NCBI GenBank assembly: GCA_002392545.1
Contig: DGHF01000107.1
Coordinates: 1 to 28,538, forward strand
Source of the DNA: Ruminococcus sp. UBA3855
Lineage (GTDB): Bacteria > Bacillota > Clostridia > Oscillospirales > Ruminococcaceae
Direction of reading: 5' to 3'
DNA: 28,538 bases
This document shows, piece by piece, positions 1 through 8,704 of this stretch. The notes beneath the pieces were generated by a model. It was not told the DNA's origin and did not search any database. It saw nothing but the letters and a program-made list of their open reading frames with translations. The translations under genes and the position numbers were made by a program. Within the stretch, counting starts at the first letter, position 1. Each line of letters opens with the position of its first letter.

Positions 1-284
1 CCGAATACCCCATAAATATTGAACATCTGACAGCCCTGCTCTTTTCCGTAGTCAACCGCTAACATGGTATCAGTTTCATCTTTTTCAACCGGATGTTTCA
101 GAATGGTGCATTGTTCCGGCAATGGTTCGGTATAGGAATCAAAGTCACCAATTAACACATCCGGCTTGATACCTCTTTCCAATGCGTGACGATAGCCACA
201 ATCTGCACAAATCACAATGGCATTTTCGGGGATTTCAATTTTCCCTGTCACATCTCCGCCGGCAATAATCACACATACTTTCAA
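1..284 (-). CDS. thiN: Thiamine diphosphokinase, N-terminal part (cut by window edge)
   Basis: Transfers pyrophosphate from ATP to thiamine to make thiamine diphosphate in the cytosol. About 94 residues are visible and the gene runs off the left edge. The translation contains the family signatures GDFDS (Mg/ATP-binding, about residue 46) and KDETDT (about residue 70), preceded by CADCGYRHA. The start is taken as TTG at 282-284. It overlaps the rsgA stop codon (TGA 281-283) and has GGAG about 8 bases upstream inside the rsgA 3' end; GTG at codon 5 is an alternative. It is the last visible gene of the yicC-to-thiN operon. In many Firmicutes rpe sits between rsgA and thiN; here they overlap directly. 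Family assignment is firm, the exact start less so. Confidence 0.9.
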   Translation of the reverse strand, partial: MKVCVIIAGGDVTGKIEIPENAIVICADCGYRHALERGIKPDVLIGDFDSYTEPLPEQCTILKHPVEKDETDTMLAVDYGKEQGCQMFNIYGVF

Positions 285-1162
285 ATTTCCCACTCCTTAA
301 TCTGTTTCGCTTCTTCGTACATTTCACAATAGCTTTCATGCCGTGATTTCGGGATTTCTCCATTTTTTACCGCTTCCAAGACTGCACAGCCTTTTTCACA
401 GATGTGGGCACAGTCATGAAACTGGCATTTTCCCTCGTAGGGTGCAAACTCTGCAAAACATCCGGATAATTCCTCTTTTTTGATGATGGCATAACGCATG
501 GTATCAAATGTCGAAAATCCGGCAGTATCGGCGATATATCCGCCACTTTTCAAGGGGTAAATCTGTGCATGTCTGGTGGTGTGCTTTCCTCTGCCGAGTT
601 TGTGGCTGATTTCGTTCGTGGGAATATTCAGAGTTTCATCAATGGCATTCAAAAGAGTCGATTTTCCAGTACCGGAATTTCCAGTCAGTGCACTGAGTTT
701 CCCCCTGAAGGCATTTCGAACCGCTTCCAATGTCTCCGGATTCTGATAATCCACGACAATAATCGGGATGGAAATGGAACTGTACAACTGATAAATTTCT
801 TCATAGGAGGCAAGGTCAATTTTCGTCAATAATAATAACGGTTCAATGTTCTTGTACGCCGAAACGGCTATGAATTTATCAAGCAGTCTTAAATTCGGCT
901 GTGGTTCACACATGGACACCACAAAACAAAGCTGGTCTAAATTCGCAAGGGGCGGACGGATAATTTCGTTTTTTCTCGGAAGCACTTCTGAAATTGCTCC
1001 GTCTTCAATGCGTACATAATCACCAACATAGGGCTCTTGCCCTTTCCGGCGCAGAATCCCCCTTGCAGGAAGTTCCTCAATTGCACCGTCAGGGGACACT
1101 ACGGTGTAGCGTCCCCTGACGGATTTGATAATCATTGTAGCTTCCGGATATTTCCCCTGCAT
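281..1162 (-). CDS. rsgA: Ribosome small-subunit-dependent GTPase A
   Basis: RsgA/YloQ is a circularly permuted GTPase that acts late in 30S subunit assembly. The permuted motif order is visible: G4 TKID at about residue 113, then G1 GNSGTGKS at about 161, then G3 DTAG at about 212. An N-terminal OB-fold region covers about residues 10-65. A C-terminal zinc site is formed by C246, C251, H253 and C259. The length of 293 aa is normal. The ATG at 1160-1162 overlaps the pknB stop in a TAATG junction. A second ATG ten codons in would give an N-terminus closer to relatives, so the start is uncertain by 9 residues. Its place beside prpC/prkC is the common Firmicutes arrangement, and RsgA is a known PrkC substrate in Bacillus (established knowledge). 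Confidence 0.96.
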   Translation of the reverse strand: MQGKYPEATMIIKSVRGRYTVVSPDGAIEELPARGILRRKGQEPYVGDYVRIEDGAISEVLPRKNEIIRPPLANLDQLCFVVSMCEPQPNLRLLDKFIAVSAYKNIEPLLLLTKIDLASYEEIYQLYSSISIPIIVVDYQNPETLEAVRNAFRGKLSALTGNSGTGKSTLLNAIDETLNIPTNEISHKLGRGKHTTRHAQIYPLKSGGYIADTAGFSTFDTMRYAIIKKEELSGCFAEFAPYEGKCQFHDCAHICEKGCAVLEAVKNGEIPKSRHESYCEMYEEAKQIKEWEI

Positions 1163-3450
1163 TAGTTTACATCAGGTGCGGGCGGATTGGTCATTTCCTG
1201 TCCGTCATCCGGTGCGGGTACATCATCATTCGGATTCGGGTTAATTTCAACGACCGTCGGAGCATTGGTTTCAGCCGGAACAGGTTCAGGCTGTACTACA
1301 GGTGCTTGTGTGGGTGCTTCTGTCGGAGGTTCAGTCGGGATTGCACCAACGCTGTCGAATGCGCCGTGAACATCTTCACGGACTGCCTCATAATTGAGAT
1401 TTGCAAAGTCGAAGTTATAAACACCAACTTCACACTGCTGTCCTGTGATGGAGTTCAGCAATACAACAGCAATCTGCTCTGTACCAGTACCGCTGACTTC
1501 TACTTCTACATTGTTGGAGTAGCCTGCATTGATAATCGGGCTGGAAATCTTTGTAACACCGCTTGCATCGATGAAGTCAAAGACAAAACGTCCGGTTGTT
1601 ACTTCTTCCGGAATCTGGAGTTTGTAGGTGACTGTTCCGGACGGGTCTTCACCATTGGAGTAAGTCAATACAACGGTATCGCCAGCCTGTGCAAATTCAC
1701 CCGGTTCAAGGCTCTGTGCAATGACAATATTTTCGTCTTCCAGAGAAGGCTCATCACGTGCATCAACTACAAGACCATAGTATTCACAGAGGGTCTTTGC
1801 CTGGTCAATGGTCATACCAACCATGTTGGTAATTTCGATAGAATCGCTATTCTGTCCCTTGGAAACGTAGAGAATGATAGTAGAACCGGATTCCGCTTCT
1901 TCACCTGCTGCCGGTTCGGTACGGATAACGTCTGATGCTTCTGTACCGTCGGAACTCATTTCATACTTCTCTTCTACAATGAAGCCATCCTGCTGGAGAA
2001 TCTTCTTTGCATATTCATTATGATAGCCCTTAACGTCCGGTACTTTCGTCATGCTGACACCAAGGCTGACATTAACGTAAATTGTCTGACCGTTGGTAAC
2101 TGCTTCATCAACAGCAACATCCTGAGAGAAGATAATGTCTTTCTCGTAATTAGAATATTCTGTATCGTTAATCTGAATATCAAGATAAGTGTAAGTGTCT
2201 TTGGCTTCATAGTAATCCATACCAACAAGGTCGGGCATTGCATACTTTGTCTTGCTGAAACCACTCTCACCGCTGAGAACGCCCTTGATAAGCCAGAGTA
2301 CAAAGAATACAGCAACTACAATGAAGGCGATTGTTACGGCTGTCATGACCGGAACAAAGAGGGAATGTCGTTCAGGCTCTTCTTCATCGTCGTCGTCATC
2401 ACCTTCCTCGTCATTCTCTTCCTCTTCTTCCTCCTCTTCGTCATATTCCTCTTCGTCGTCGCCTTCGGAATATTCGTCATATTCTTCGTCGTATTCGTCA
2501 TAATCCTCTTCTTCATCCTCTTCGGACTGTTCAGGGGTATTGAAATACTGTGTGGGAGGGTCATTCTGTGGCGCATCCTGAGTGCGTTCGCTTGCGTTGG
2601 AGATATAGCCGAAAGTTTTAGAGGTATCTGCCTTGAAAGCCTCAATATCACGAATCATGTCGGAAGCCGTCTGGTAACGGTCATCAGGACTTTTTTCCAT
2701 TGCATGGAGAATGATTTCTTCCAGCCCTGCCGGAATATCGGGGTTGATGCTTCTGGGACGTTCGGGAATGTCCTGCATCTGCATGACTGCCACAGAGATG
2801 GGGTTGTCCGTGTCAAAGGGCTTCTGTCCGGTGAGCATTTCATACATCATGACACCGACAGAATAAATATCGCTCTTCTCGTCCGTCTCTCCGCCCCTTG
2901 CCTGTTCAGGACTGATATAATGCACAGTTCCGATAGCCTTGTCAGTAGCAGTTACGCCGTCCTCACGGGCAAATTTTGCAATCCCAAAATCCATTACTTT
3001 TATAGTACCATCAGTAAAAAGCATGATATTCTGGGGCTTGATGTCCCTATGCACTATACCCCTGTCATGGGCATGCTGGAGCGCACGGAGAATCTGTACA
3101 ATGAAGTGAACGGAATCTTTCCATGTGAGTGCTCCCTCATTTTCCATATATTCTTTTAATGTGATTCCGTCAATATATTCCATGACAATAAACTGCAACT
3201 TATCCGAAAAACCGACATCATAAACCTTGACGATATTCGGATGAGAAAGCAACGCAATCGCCTTGGATTCATTGCGGAAACGGCGAAGGAATTCTTCATT
3301 CTCTGCAAACTCCTTCTTGAGAATTTTGACAGCAACCTCTTTGTTGTCAATAATGTCTGTGGCCTTGTATACATCGGCCATACCGCCGACACCAATCAAC
3401 TCTGTGATTTCGTACCGACCTTCCAGCTTTTTACCAATGTACTTATCCAT
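1162..3450 (-). CDS. prkC: PASTA-domain Ser/Thr protein kinase (PrkC/PknB type)
   Basis: Membrane Hanks-type kinase that senses muropeptide or lipid II through extracellular PASTA repeats. With ATG at 3448-3450 as residue 1 (GGAGG six bases upstream), the parts are: Gly-loop GVGGMADVY at 20-28, catalytic Lys42, HRDIKPQN at 134-141, DFG at 154-156, SPEQARGG at 180-187, a very acidic linker at about 309-360, one transmembrane helix at about 364-389, and three PASTA repeats from about 400 to 600. A beta-rich C-terminal domain and a Pro/Thr/Glu-rich tail follow. An in-frame TTG four codons upstream lies within the ribosome site and is unlikely to be used. The length (762 aa) is long for the family because of the linker and the tail. 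The partner phosphatase gene prpC lies just upstream. Confidence 0.95.
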   Translation of the reverse strand: MDKYIGKKLEGRYEITELIGVGGMADVYKATDIIDNKEVAVKILKKEFAENEEFLRRFRNESKAIALLSHPNIVKVYDVGFSDKLQFIVMEYIDGITLKEYMENEGALTWKDSVHFIVQILRALQHAHDRGIVHRDIKPQNIMLFTDGTIKVMDFGIAKFAREDGVTATDKAIGTVHYISPEQARGGETDEKSDIYSVGVMMYEMLTGQKPFDTDNPISVAVMQMQDIPERPRSINPDIPAGLEEIILHAMEKSPDDRYQTASDMIRDIEAFKADTSKTFGYISNASERTQDAPQNDPPTQYFNTPEQSEEDEEEDYDEYDEEYDEYSEGDDEEEYDEEEEEEEENDEEGDDDDDEEEPERHSLFVPVMTAVTIAFIVVAVFFVLWLIKGVLSGESGFSKTKYAMPDLVGMDYYEAKDTYTYLDIQINDTEYSNYEKDIIFSQDVAVDEAVTNGQTIYVNVSLGVSMTKVPDVKGYHNEYAKKILQQDGFIVEEKYEMSSDGTEASDVIRTEPAAGEEAESGSTIILYVSKGQNSDSIEITNMVGMTIDQAKTLCEYYGLVVDARDEPSLEDENIVIAQSLEPGEFAQAGDTVVLTYSNGEDPSGTVTYKLQIPEEVTTGRFVFDFIDASGVTKISSPIINAGYSNNVEVEVSGTGTEQIAVVLLNSITGQQCEVGVYNFDFANLNYEAVREDVHGAFDSVGAIPTEPPTEAPTQAPVVQPEPVPAETNAPTVVEINPNPNDDVPAPDDGQEMTNPPAPDVN

Positions 3451-3505
3451 TGTACCCTCCAACTTTCAAAATGATGTTTATTACAAAGACAAAAAGTCCC
3501 TGTAT

Positions 3506-4231
3506 TCAGCTCGTCACAACGGCAATGGAAATATTATCCTTACCGCCTTTGTCCAGTGCCAATTTCATGAGAGACTGAACCAGCCCTTCAAAATGCGTTT
3601 CCTGCATGACACTGAAAATCTCCTCTTTCGTGCAATATCCGGAAAGACCGTCCGAACACAACAGCAATTGAAATTCCTTCGGTCGGGGAATCCGGAAATA
3701 ATCCGGCTTGACCACCCTTTCCACTCCCACTGCACGAGTCAGCATATTTTTCTGCGGATGCTGTACCGCTTCTTCAAGAGTAATTTTCCCCTGCTGTAAC
3801 AGCATATTCACAACGGTGTGGTCATTTGTCAACTGACGAATATTTCCATCCTGCACCAGATATGCCCGACTGTCGCCGACATTGGCGAGGGAAATCCACT
3901 CTTCTTCGACATAAGCCACTACACAAGTCGTTCCCATCCCATAACTGCGGTAATCCATTCTTGATGTAGTGTATATGACAGAATTCGCAGCAGAAACCGA
4001 GGACAGCAACAGTGCACGAACTTCTTCTGCACTCAAATCCTCCCGAAAACCTGCCTTGAAACGGTCAAACAACTCACGGACAGCAATTTTGCTTGCCTGA
4101 CTTCCGCTTCGCTCTCCGCCCATTCCGTCACATACTACGGCAAGAATCCGACCGCTGAACTCTTCTGCTCTCACTTGGTCTTGGTTCTCATCCCGAATCA
4201 GACCGATTTCTGTCTTAACGTCCCACTGCAC
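3506..4231 (-). CDS. prpC: PP2C-family Ser/Thr phosphatase (PrpC/Stp)
   Basis: Mn/Mg-dependent PPM phosphatase that reverses phosphorylation by the neighbouring PASTA kinase. PPM motifs are seen in order: GLIRDENQD near the N-terminus, VCDGMGGERSG, ANVGDSRAYL, NDHTVV, CSDGLSGY, and GGKDNIS near the C-terminus. The metal-binding aspartates of DGMGG, DGLSG and GKDN are all present. About 241 aa, normal for bacterial single-domain PP2C. A GTG at 4229-4231 is preferred because AGGAGG lies 8 bases upstream; an earlier GTG at 4238-4240 overlaps the ribosome site itself. It lies 15 bases after rlmN and 55 bases before the kinase, so co-transcription is expected. Confidence 0.94.
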   Translation of the reverse strand: MQWDVKTEIGLIRDENQDQVRAEEFSGRILAVVCDGMGGERSGSQASKIAVRELFDRFKAGFREDLSAEEVRALLLSSVSAANSVIYTTSRMDYRSYGMGTTCVVAYVEEEWISLANVGDSRAYLVQDGNIRQLTNDHTVVNMLLQQGKITLEEAVQHPQKNMLTRAVGVERVVKPDYFRIPRPKEFQLLLCSDGLSGYCTKEEIFSVMQETHFEGLVQSLMKLALDKGGKDNISIAVVTS

Positions 4232-4246
4232 TTTGCTCACCTCCTG

Positions 4247-5278
4247 TTATGATTGCTCTGCATCATGCCTGAGCTGTCCGCAGGCTGCCTCAATGTCACT
4301 GCCCAAAGTTCTGCGGACTGTTGCATGAACTCCCAGAGATTCCAGCTTTTTTTGAAATGCAATCGCTGATTTTCTGGTAGCATGGAAACTTCGCTCCTTG
4401 ACATTGTTGACCGGAATTAAATTGACGTGTGCCTGCTGTCCTTTCAGAAGTTCAGCCAATGCCCTCGCATCATTCCGGCTGTCATTTTCTCCCTCCATGA
4501 CAGCATATTCGAACGTTACCCGCCGACCTGTCATCCTGAAAAAATACTGACATGCCTCCATGAGTTCATTCAGATTCCAGCGACGATTCACAGGCATGAT
4601 TGCACTGCGCCCTTCATCACTGGACTGATGCAAAGAAACTGCAAGCGTGATTCCGGTTTTTCTGTCGGCAAGTTCATAAATTTTCGGCACAACTCCACAA
4701 GTTGAAATGGTTACATGCCTTAAACTCATCCGCCTGCCGTTTTCATCAGAAAGCAACTCCAGAAAACGCATGACATTATCAAAATTATCCATAGGCTCTC
4801 CGATTCCCATGAGGACAATTCCCGAAACCTGTACACCTGCCTGCCGTTCCGTCTCGTCAATCTGCAAGAGCATTTCTGAGGGGGTCAGGTTGCGGACATA
4901 TCCGGCAATCGTGGATGCACAGAACTGACAGCCCATCTTGCAACCAACTTGTGTCGAAATACACAACCGCCATCCGTGATGGTAATGCATGAGAACTGTT
5001 TCCACGTGCTGTCCGTCCGGAAGCCTATATAAGTATTTTACCGTATCATCCAGACAAGATGCAAGCTTTCTTGAAACAAATAGACTTTTTACACAAAAAT
5101 CAGTTTGCAATTTATCCCTGATTTTGGAAGAAATGTCAGTCATTTCTGTGAAACTTTGCACCTTTCTGACGTGAAGCGAGTGATAAATTTGCTTTGCTCT
5201 GAATTTTGGTTCGCCCATTTCCTGTATGACCAACTGCAATTCAGGGAGATTCATGGAAAGAATATCACGCTTTTCCAT
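4247..5278 (-). CDS. rlmN: 23S rRNA A2503 / tRNA A37 C2-methyltransferase (radical SAM)
   Basis: RlmN methylates C2 of adenosine 2503 in 23S rRNA, and of A37 in some tRNAs, by radical-SAM chemistry. The 4Fe-4S motif CKMGCQFC is present about one third in, after the VGC lead. Further family features are GIGEPMDNFDNV, the LAVSLH segment, NLIPVN, and the C-terminal AACGQLR, whose cysteine is the resolving Cys of this family. The length of 343 aa is typical. ATG at 5276-5278 is chosen because AGGAGG lies 6 bases upstream and it sits one base past the rsmB stop; the reading frame stays open 17 codons further upstream but has no ribosome site there. Dual-specificity on tRNA is known for E. coli and not testable here. 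Confidence 0.96.
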   Translation of the reverse strand: MEKRDILSMNLPELQLVIQEMGEPKFRAKQIYHSLHVRKVQSFTEMTDISSKIRDKLQTDFCVKSLFVSRKLASCLDDTVKYLYRLPDGQHVETVLMHYHHGWRLCISTQVGCKMGCQFCASTIAGYVRNLTPSEMLLQIDETERQAGVQVSGIVLMGIGEPMDNFDNVMRFLELLSDENGRRMSLRHVTISTCGVVPKIYELADRKTGITLAVSLHQSSDEGRSAIMPVNRRWNLNELMEACQYFFRMTGRRVTFEYAVMEGENDSRNDARALAELLKGQQAHVNLIPVNNVKERSFHATRKSAIAFQKKLESLGVHATVRRTLGSDIEAACGQLRHDAEQS

Positions 5279-5279
5279 T

Positions 5280-6566
5280 TCATCCCTCCTTACGCAGACG
5301 AGCCACAAAAAAGCCGTCACAATCTGCATCTTCCGCCGTGAATGTCTTGTATCCTTCCGATTTTTTCAGCTCCACAAGCGGAACAAGAGAAAATTCCGGA
5401 TGACTCTTCAAAAAGCGTTCAATGACATTTTCGTTTTCTGCCTTCAAAATGGTGCAGGTGGCATATACCAGAATTCCACCCTTTTTCAGGTACTTTGCAG
5501 AGTTTTCCAGAATTTCATACTGAATTTCCGGAAGGTCTGCGAAAGTGTCCAGTGATTTGTATTTGATTTCGGGCTTCCTGCGAATAACTCCTAATCCTGA
5601 ACACGGCACATCACAAAGAATCCTGTCTGCAACGGGCATATCCTCCCGAAATTGCTTCGCATTCTGCACCTCTGCATGAATGCAATTTAATCCAAGACGT
5701 TCCGCCCCCTGCTGAATCAGCCTAACCCTGTTCGGGTGCAAATCAAACGCATATACATGCCCCTGATTTTCCATCATCTCCGCTATGGTAAACGTTTTCC
5801 CTCCTGGGGCTGAGCATACGTCGAGGATGGTTTCACCTTTCTGAGGATTCAGAATTTCACAGCATATCTGCGGTGACAAGTCCTGTACATGAAAGTACCC
5901 TTTCTGAAATGCTTCCATTCCGGAAATGTCTGCCACATTCAGATAATACGCATTTTTCACCGGACTTTCTGGTATTTCCTGCAATTCCGGTATGTCTTCG
6001 GGTCTTGCACGAATCGTATTCAGGCGGATGGTTACAGAAGTTTTTTGCAGACTGCTTTCAAAGAATGCCCTTGCAAAGGCTTCCCCCTGTTCTTCCCATA
6101 CCCTCTGAATCAAATCCATCGGGGCAGAATATTTTACCTGTCTGTCCTTCCAAATGTCACCAGCCGGAGGAATTGTTTTCCCTTTCCGCAAAAATTCACG
6201 GAGTACCGCATTCACAAAGCCGGATGCACTCTTTTTCCGGAAAATACCACATAATTTCACTGTCTCATTGACCGAGGCTCGCTCCGGAATTTTTTCGCAG
6301 TAAAGCAGTTGATACAATCCCATATACAGGATGTATTTCACCGAATTGTCAAGCTTTTCCAGCGGTCGGGAGCTGTATGCCCCTGCAATGTATTCCAGTG
6401 TCAGAAGCCTTTCCGCCGTTCCATAGTATAACAACGCACACAGCCTTTTGTCCTGTTCGGACATTCCCGACTCTTTCAAGCTCTTGTCAACAAGAATATT
6501 TGAATATCCGCCTTCTGAAAATGTTCTCAGCAGTAATCTAACTGCTAATGTTCTCGCTGACTCCAT
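5280..6566 (-). CDS. rsmB: 16S rRNA m5C967 methyltransferase (RsmB)
   Basis: SAM-dependent m5C methyltransferase acting on 16S rRNA. The N-terminal third (about residues 1-130) is the NusB-like RNA-binding domain with the RASVNETV segment. The catalytic half has the SAM motif LDVCSAPGGKT (about 248-258), DLHPNR, DVPCSGLG with Cys322, and ATCTI with Cys371, the two-cysteine pair of this family. The length of 428 aa is normal. The ATG at 6564-6566 overlaps the preceding gene's TGA by one base, and AAGGAG lies 6 bases upstream, so the start is secure. It is followed one base later by rlmN, pairing two rRNA methyltransferases. Confidence 0.96.
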   Translation of the reverse strand: MESARTLAVRLLLRTFSEGGYSNILVDKSLKESGMSEQDKRLCALLYYGTAERLLTLEYIAGAYSSRPLEKLDNSVKYILYMGLYQLLYCEKIPERASVNETVKLCGIFRKKSASGFVNAVLREFLRKGKTIPPAGDIWKDRQVKYSAPMDLIQRVWEEQGEAFARAFFESSLQKTSVTIRLNTIRARPEDIPELQEIPESPVKNAYYLNVADISGMEAFQKGYFHVQDLSPQICCEILNPQKGETILDVCSAPGGKTFTIAEMMENQGHVYAFDLHPNRVRLIQQGAERLGLNCIHAEVQNAKQFREDMPVADRILCDVPCSGLGVIRRKPEIKYKSLDTFADLPEIQYEILENSAKYLKKGGILVYATCTILKAENENVIERFLKSHPEFSLVPLVELKKSEGYKTFTAEDADCDGFFVARLRKEG

Positions 6567-7252
6567 CAGCGTCTCCTTGCGGATGCCAAAAGTCGGAGAA
6601 ACTGAATCAGGCTGTTAATCAGGGAGGCAACATAAGTCATTGCAGCCGCTGTTAATACCTTTCTTGCTCCGCTGACTTCCTCATTGCCTTCCAAAAAGCC
6701 CTCTGTTTCCAGAATTCCCATTGCTCTTTTGCTTGCATCAAACTCAACAGGCAATGTCACAATCTGGAATACTGTCACTGCTCCAAACAAAATCACTGCC
6801 AGCCAAAGCAATGTACTGCTCAGGTTTGAAGCAAATCCGCTCAAAAGACATCCTGCTAAAAATACCCAGTACCACAACCTTGAACCGACATTTGCAACAG
6901 GAAATACTTTACTTCTCAGAATCATGGGCTGGTAATCCTGCGCATGTTGCACGGCATGACCGCATTCATGTGCTGCCACTCCAAGAGCTGCTACGGATGT
7001 TTTCCCATAAACAGCATCTGAAAGACTGACAACCTGCCTTGTGGGGTCGTAGTGGTCTGTGAGGTCACCACTGACATGCTCCACGCTGATGTGTGTCAAG
7101 CCGTTCATATCCAGAATTGTCCTTGCTACCTGCGCACCTGTCAGACCTCTTGCATTTTGAATCTGACTGTATTTTTTGTAGGTGTGTTTGACGTTCCACT
7201 GTGCCCATAAACAGAGTATCAAAGCAAATAATGCAGCAATCATTCCTTCCAT
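6566..7252 (-). CDS. yugP: YugP-like membrane zinc metallopeptidase
   Basis: Predicted neutral zinc metallopeptidase of the inner membrane; the physiological substrate is not known. There is an N-terminal hydrophobic helix (about residues 4-20), the zinc motif HECGH at 95-99, two hydrophobic helices around 128-165, and the conserved LPVEFDAS segment, whose Glu is a likely third ligand. A hydrophobic C-terminal stretch ends in a basic tail. The length of 228 aa matches the family. Start ATG 7250-7252 has a GGTGG ribosome site; a second ATG three codons in is possible. It sits between fmt and rsmB, a position commonly occupied by this family in Clostridia. The symbol follows the Bacillus relative. 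Confidence 0.88.
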   Translation of the reverse strand: MEGMIAALFALILCLWAQWNVKHTYKKYSQIQNARGLTGAQVARTILDMNGLTHISVEHVSGDLTDHYDPTRQVVSLSDAVYGKTSVAALGVAAHECGHAVQHAQDYQPMILRSKVFPVANVGSRLWYWVFLAGCLLSGFASNLSSTLLWLAVILFGAVTVFQIVTLPVEFDASKRAMGILETEGFLEGNEEVSGARKVLTAAAMTYVASLINSLIQFLRLLASARRR

Positions 7253-7279
7253 AAAAATCCACCCTTTCCATTGAAATGG

Positions 7280-8209
7280 TTATTCTCCGAGAACTGTATC
7301 CTTTTCCAGTTTCTTGCCACGGAGAAAATCGCTTGACTTCATGCGTTTACTGCCTTCCAGCTGGACTTCATCAAACCGGAGCAATGTTCCGTTTCCACAA
7401 CGTATCACGAAAGCTTTCGGGTCTGCAACCGTTCCGGCTGTTCCCTCTGATGTACCTGACATTACGGTACTGCGGTAAACTTTCAGACGCTTTCCGCCTA
7501 ATTTCGTGAATCCCGTCAGACCACATACAATGCGCTGTAACTCTTCCGCCGGTTTCGTGAAATCCAGTGCTGACATATTTTTTTGAATCATGGATGCATA
7601 ACTTGATTGGCTGTCGTCCTGCGGTTCGGGGGTGATTGTTCCCTTTTCGATTCCTTCCAATGCTTCAATCAGAAGTTCTGCACCAACTTCTGAAAGTCTG
7701 TCATGCAGTTCCTCCGTGATTTCGTTTTCGAAAATTTCCACGCTCTTTTTCAGGAGCATATCTCCGGTGTCAAGCCCTTCCGCCATCTGCATGATGGTAA
7801 CTCCGCTTTCCTTTTCGCCGTTGAGAATTGCATAATGAATTGGTGCAGCTCCCCGATATTTCGGCAATAATGAAGCGTGCACATTGATGCATCCATATTT
7901 TGGCAATTCCAGAATTGACTTCGGAAGAATCTGACCATACGCCGCCACAACAATACAATCCGGCTGAATGGCTTCCAGCTCCTGAAATGCCCGTTCGGCT
8001 TCTTCGCCGTTCCGGAGAGAATTCGGCTGTAATACTGTGATTCCTCTTTCCAATGCCACCTTCTTGACTGGTGAGAAAATCAGTTTCATTTTCCTGCCGT
8101 TGGGCTTGTCGGGCTGTGTGAAAACCGCTTCCACGTCATGCCCTGCACTTACCAATGCTTTCAGGCAGGGAACAGCAAATTCCGGCGTACCCATGAATAC
8201 TATCTTCAT
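7280..8209 (-). CDS. fmt: Methionyl-tRNA formyltransferase
   Basis: Formylates initiator Met-tRNA using 10-formyl-THF. The N-terminus MKIVFMGTPEFA is typical. The catalytic region INVHASLLPKYRGAAPI is at about residues 108-124 with Asn109 and His111, and the catalytic Asp147 lies in GLDTGD. A C-terminal OB-like domain (about 205-309) binds tRNA. Length 309 aa, normal. It starts one base after the def stop, so formylation and deformylation enzymes are made from coupled genes. The ribosome site GGAGGAAG lies in the end of def. No odd features seen. Confidence 0.97.
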   Translation of the reverse strand: MKIVFMGTPEFAVPCLKALVSAGHDVEAVFTQPDKPNGRKMKLIFSPVKKVALERGITVLQPNSLRNGEEAERAFQELEAIQPDCIVVAAYGQILPKSILELPKYGCINVHASLLPKYRGAAPIHYAILNGEKESGVTIMQMAEGLDTGDMLLKKSVEIFENEITEELHDRLSEVGAELLIEALEGIEKGTITPEPQDDSQSSYASMIQKNMSALDFTKPAEELQRIVCGLTGFTKLGGKRLKVYRSTVMSGTSEGTAGTVADPKAFVIRCGNGTLLRFDEVQLEGSKRMKSSDFLRGKKLEKDTVLGE

Positions 8210-8210
8210 T

Positions 8211-8681
8211 TCATTCTTCCTCCGTTGGCACTACAAATTCATCTACAAGGTCAAGGAATAACTTCCCATCCAGATGGTCAATTTCGTGCAAAGCACATCT
8301 TGCGCCTAATCCTTCCAGATTCAGCGTGTAAAATTCGCCGTTTCTGTCCTGCGCACGGACGGTGCATTTGTTCGGGCGCACTACATAGCCCCATTCGTCC
8401 GGACAGGAAAGACAGCCTTCTACATCTCTCTGCTTTCCGCTGGTTTTGAGCACTTCGGGGTTAATCATCTCAATCAAGCCGTTTTCGTCCTGCACGTCAA
8501 TGACGGCAACTCTGCGCCTGATTCCTACCTGAGGTGCTGCAAGCCCTAAACCCTGCGCCTTGTAAAGTGTTTCTTTCATGTCATCAAGAAGCTGATGCAA
8601 TTTGTCATCAAATTTTTCCACGGGTCTGCATACTGTATGCAGAATCGGGTCATCTTTTGTCACAATTTTTCTGATTGCCAT
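8211..8681 (-). CDS. def: Peptide deformylase
   Basis: Metal-dependent removal of the N-formyl group from nascent proteins. All three family motifs are present: motif 1 GLGLAAPQVG (about 44-53), motif 2 EGCLSCPD with metal ligand Cys90, and motif 3 HEIDH at 132-136. The length of 156 aa is typical of a compact type I or III enzyme; the Cys in motif 2 and the GLGLAAPQ sequence argue for an active enzyme. Ribosome site GGAGGG lies about 6 bases before the ATG. The gene is followed immediately by fmt. The 23-base gap to priA carries only the ribosome site. Confidence 0.97.
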   Translation of the reverse strand: MAIRKIVTKDDPILHTVCRPVEKFDDKLHQLLDDMKETLYKAQGLGLAAPQVGIRRRVAVIDVQDENGLIEMINPEVLKTSGKQRDVEGCLSCPDEWGYVVRPNKCTVRAQDRNGEFYTLNLEGLGARCALHEIDHLDGKLFLDLVDEFVVPTEEE

Positions 8682-8704
8682 TACTATCCCTCCAAATATA
8701 TATT

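Noticed and set aside
2395..2530. A possible microsatellite or CRISPR-like repeat tract in the kinase gene
   Set aside because: The repetitive GAA/GAC/GAT-type codons encode the acidic linker; there are no regular spacers or palindromic direct repeats.
2020..3159. A long plus-strand frame antisense to the PASTA kinase
   Set aside because: The kinase reading is complete with all motifs. The antisense frame is a by-product of the pyrimidine-rich strand opposite the acidic linker codons.
4707..4928. A plus-strand open frame inside rlmN
   Set aside because: It lies opposite the conserved radical-SAM region and has no ribosome site or recognisable product.
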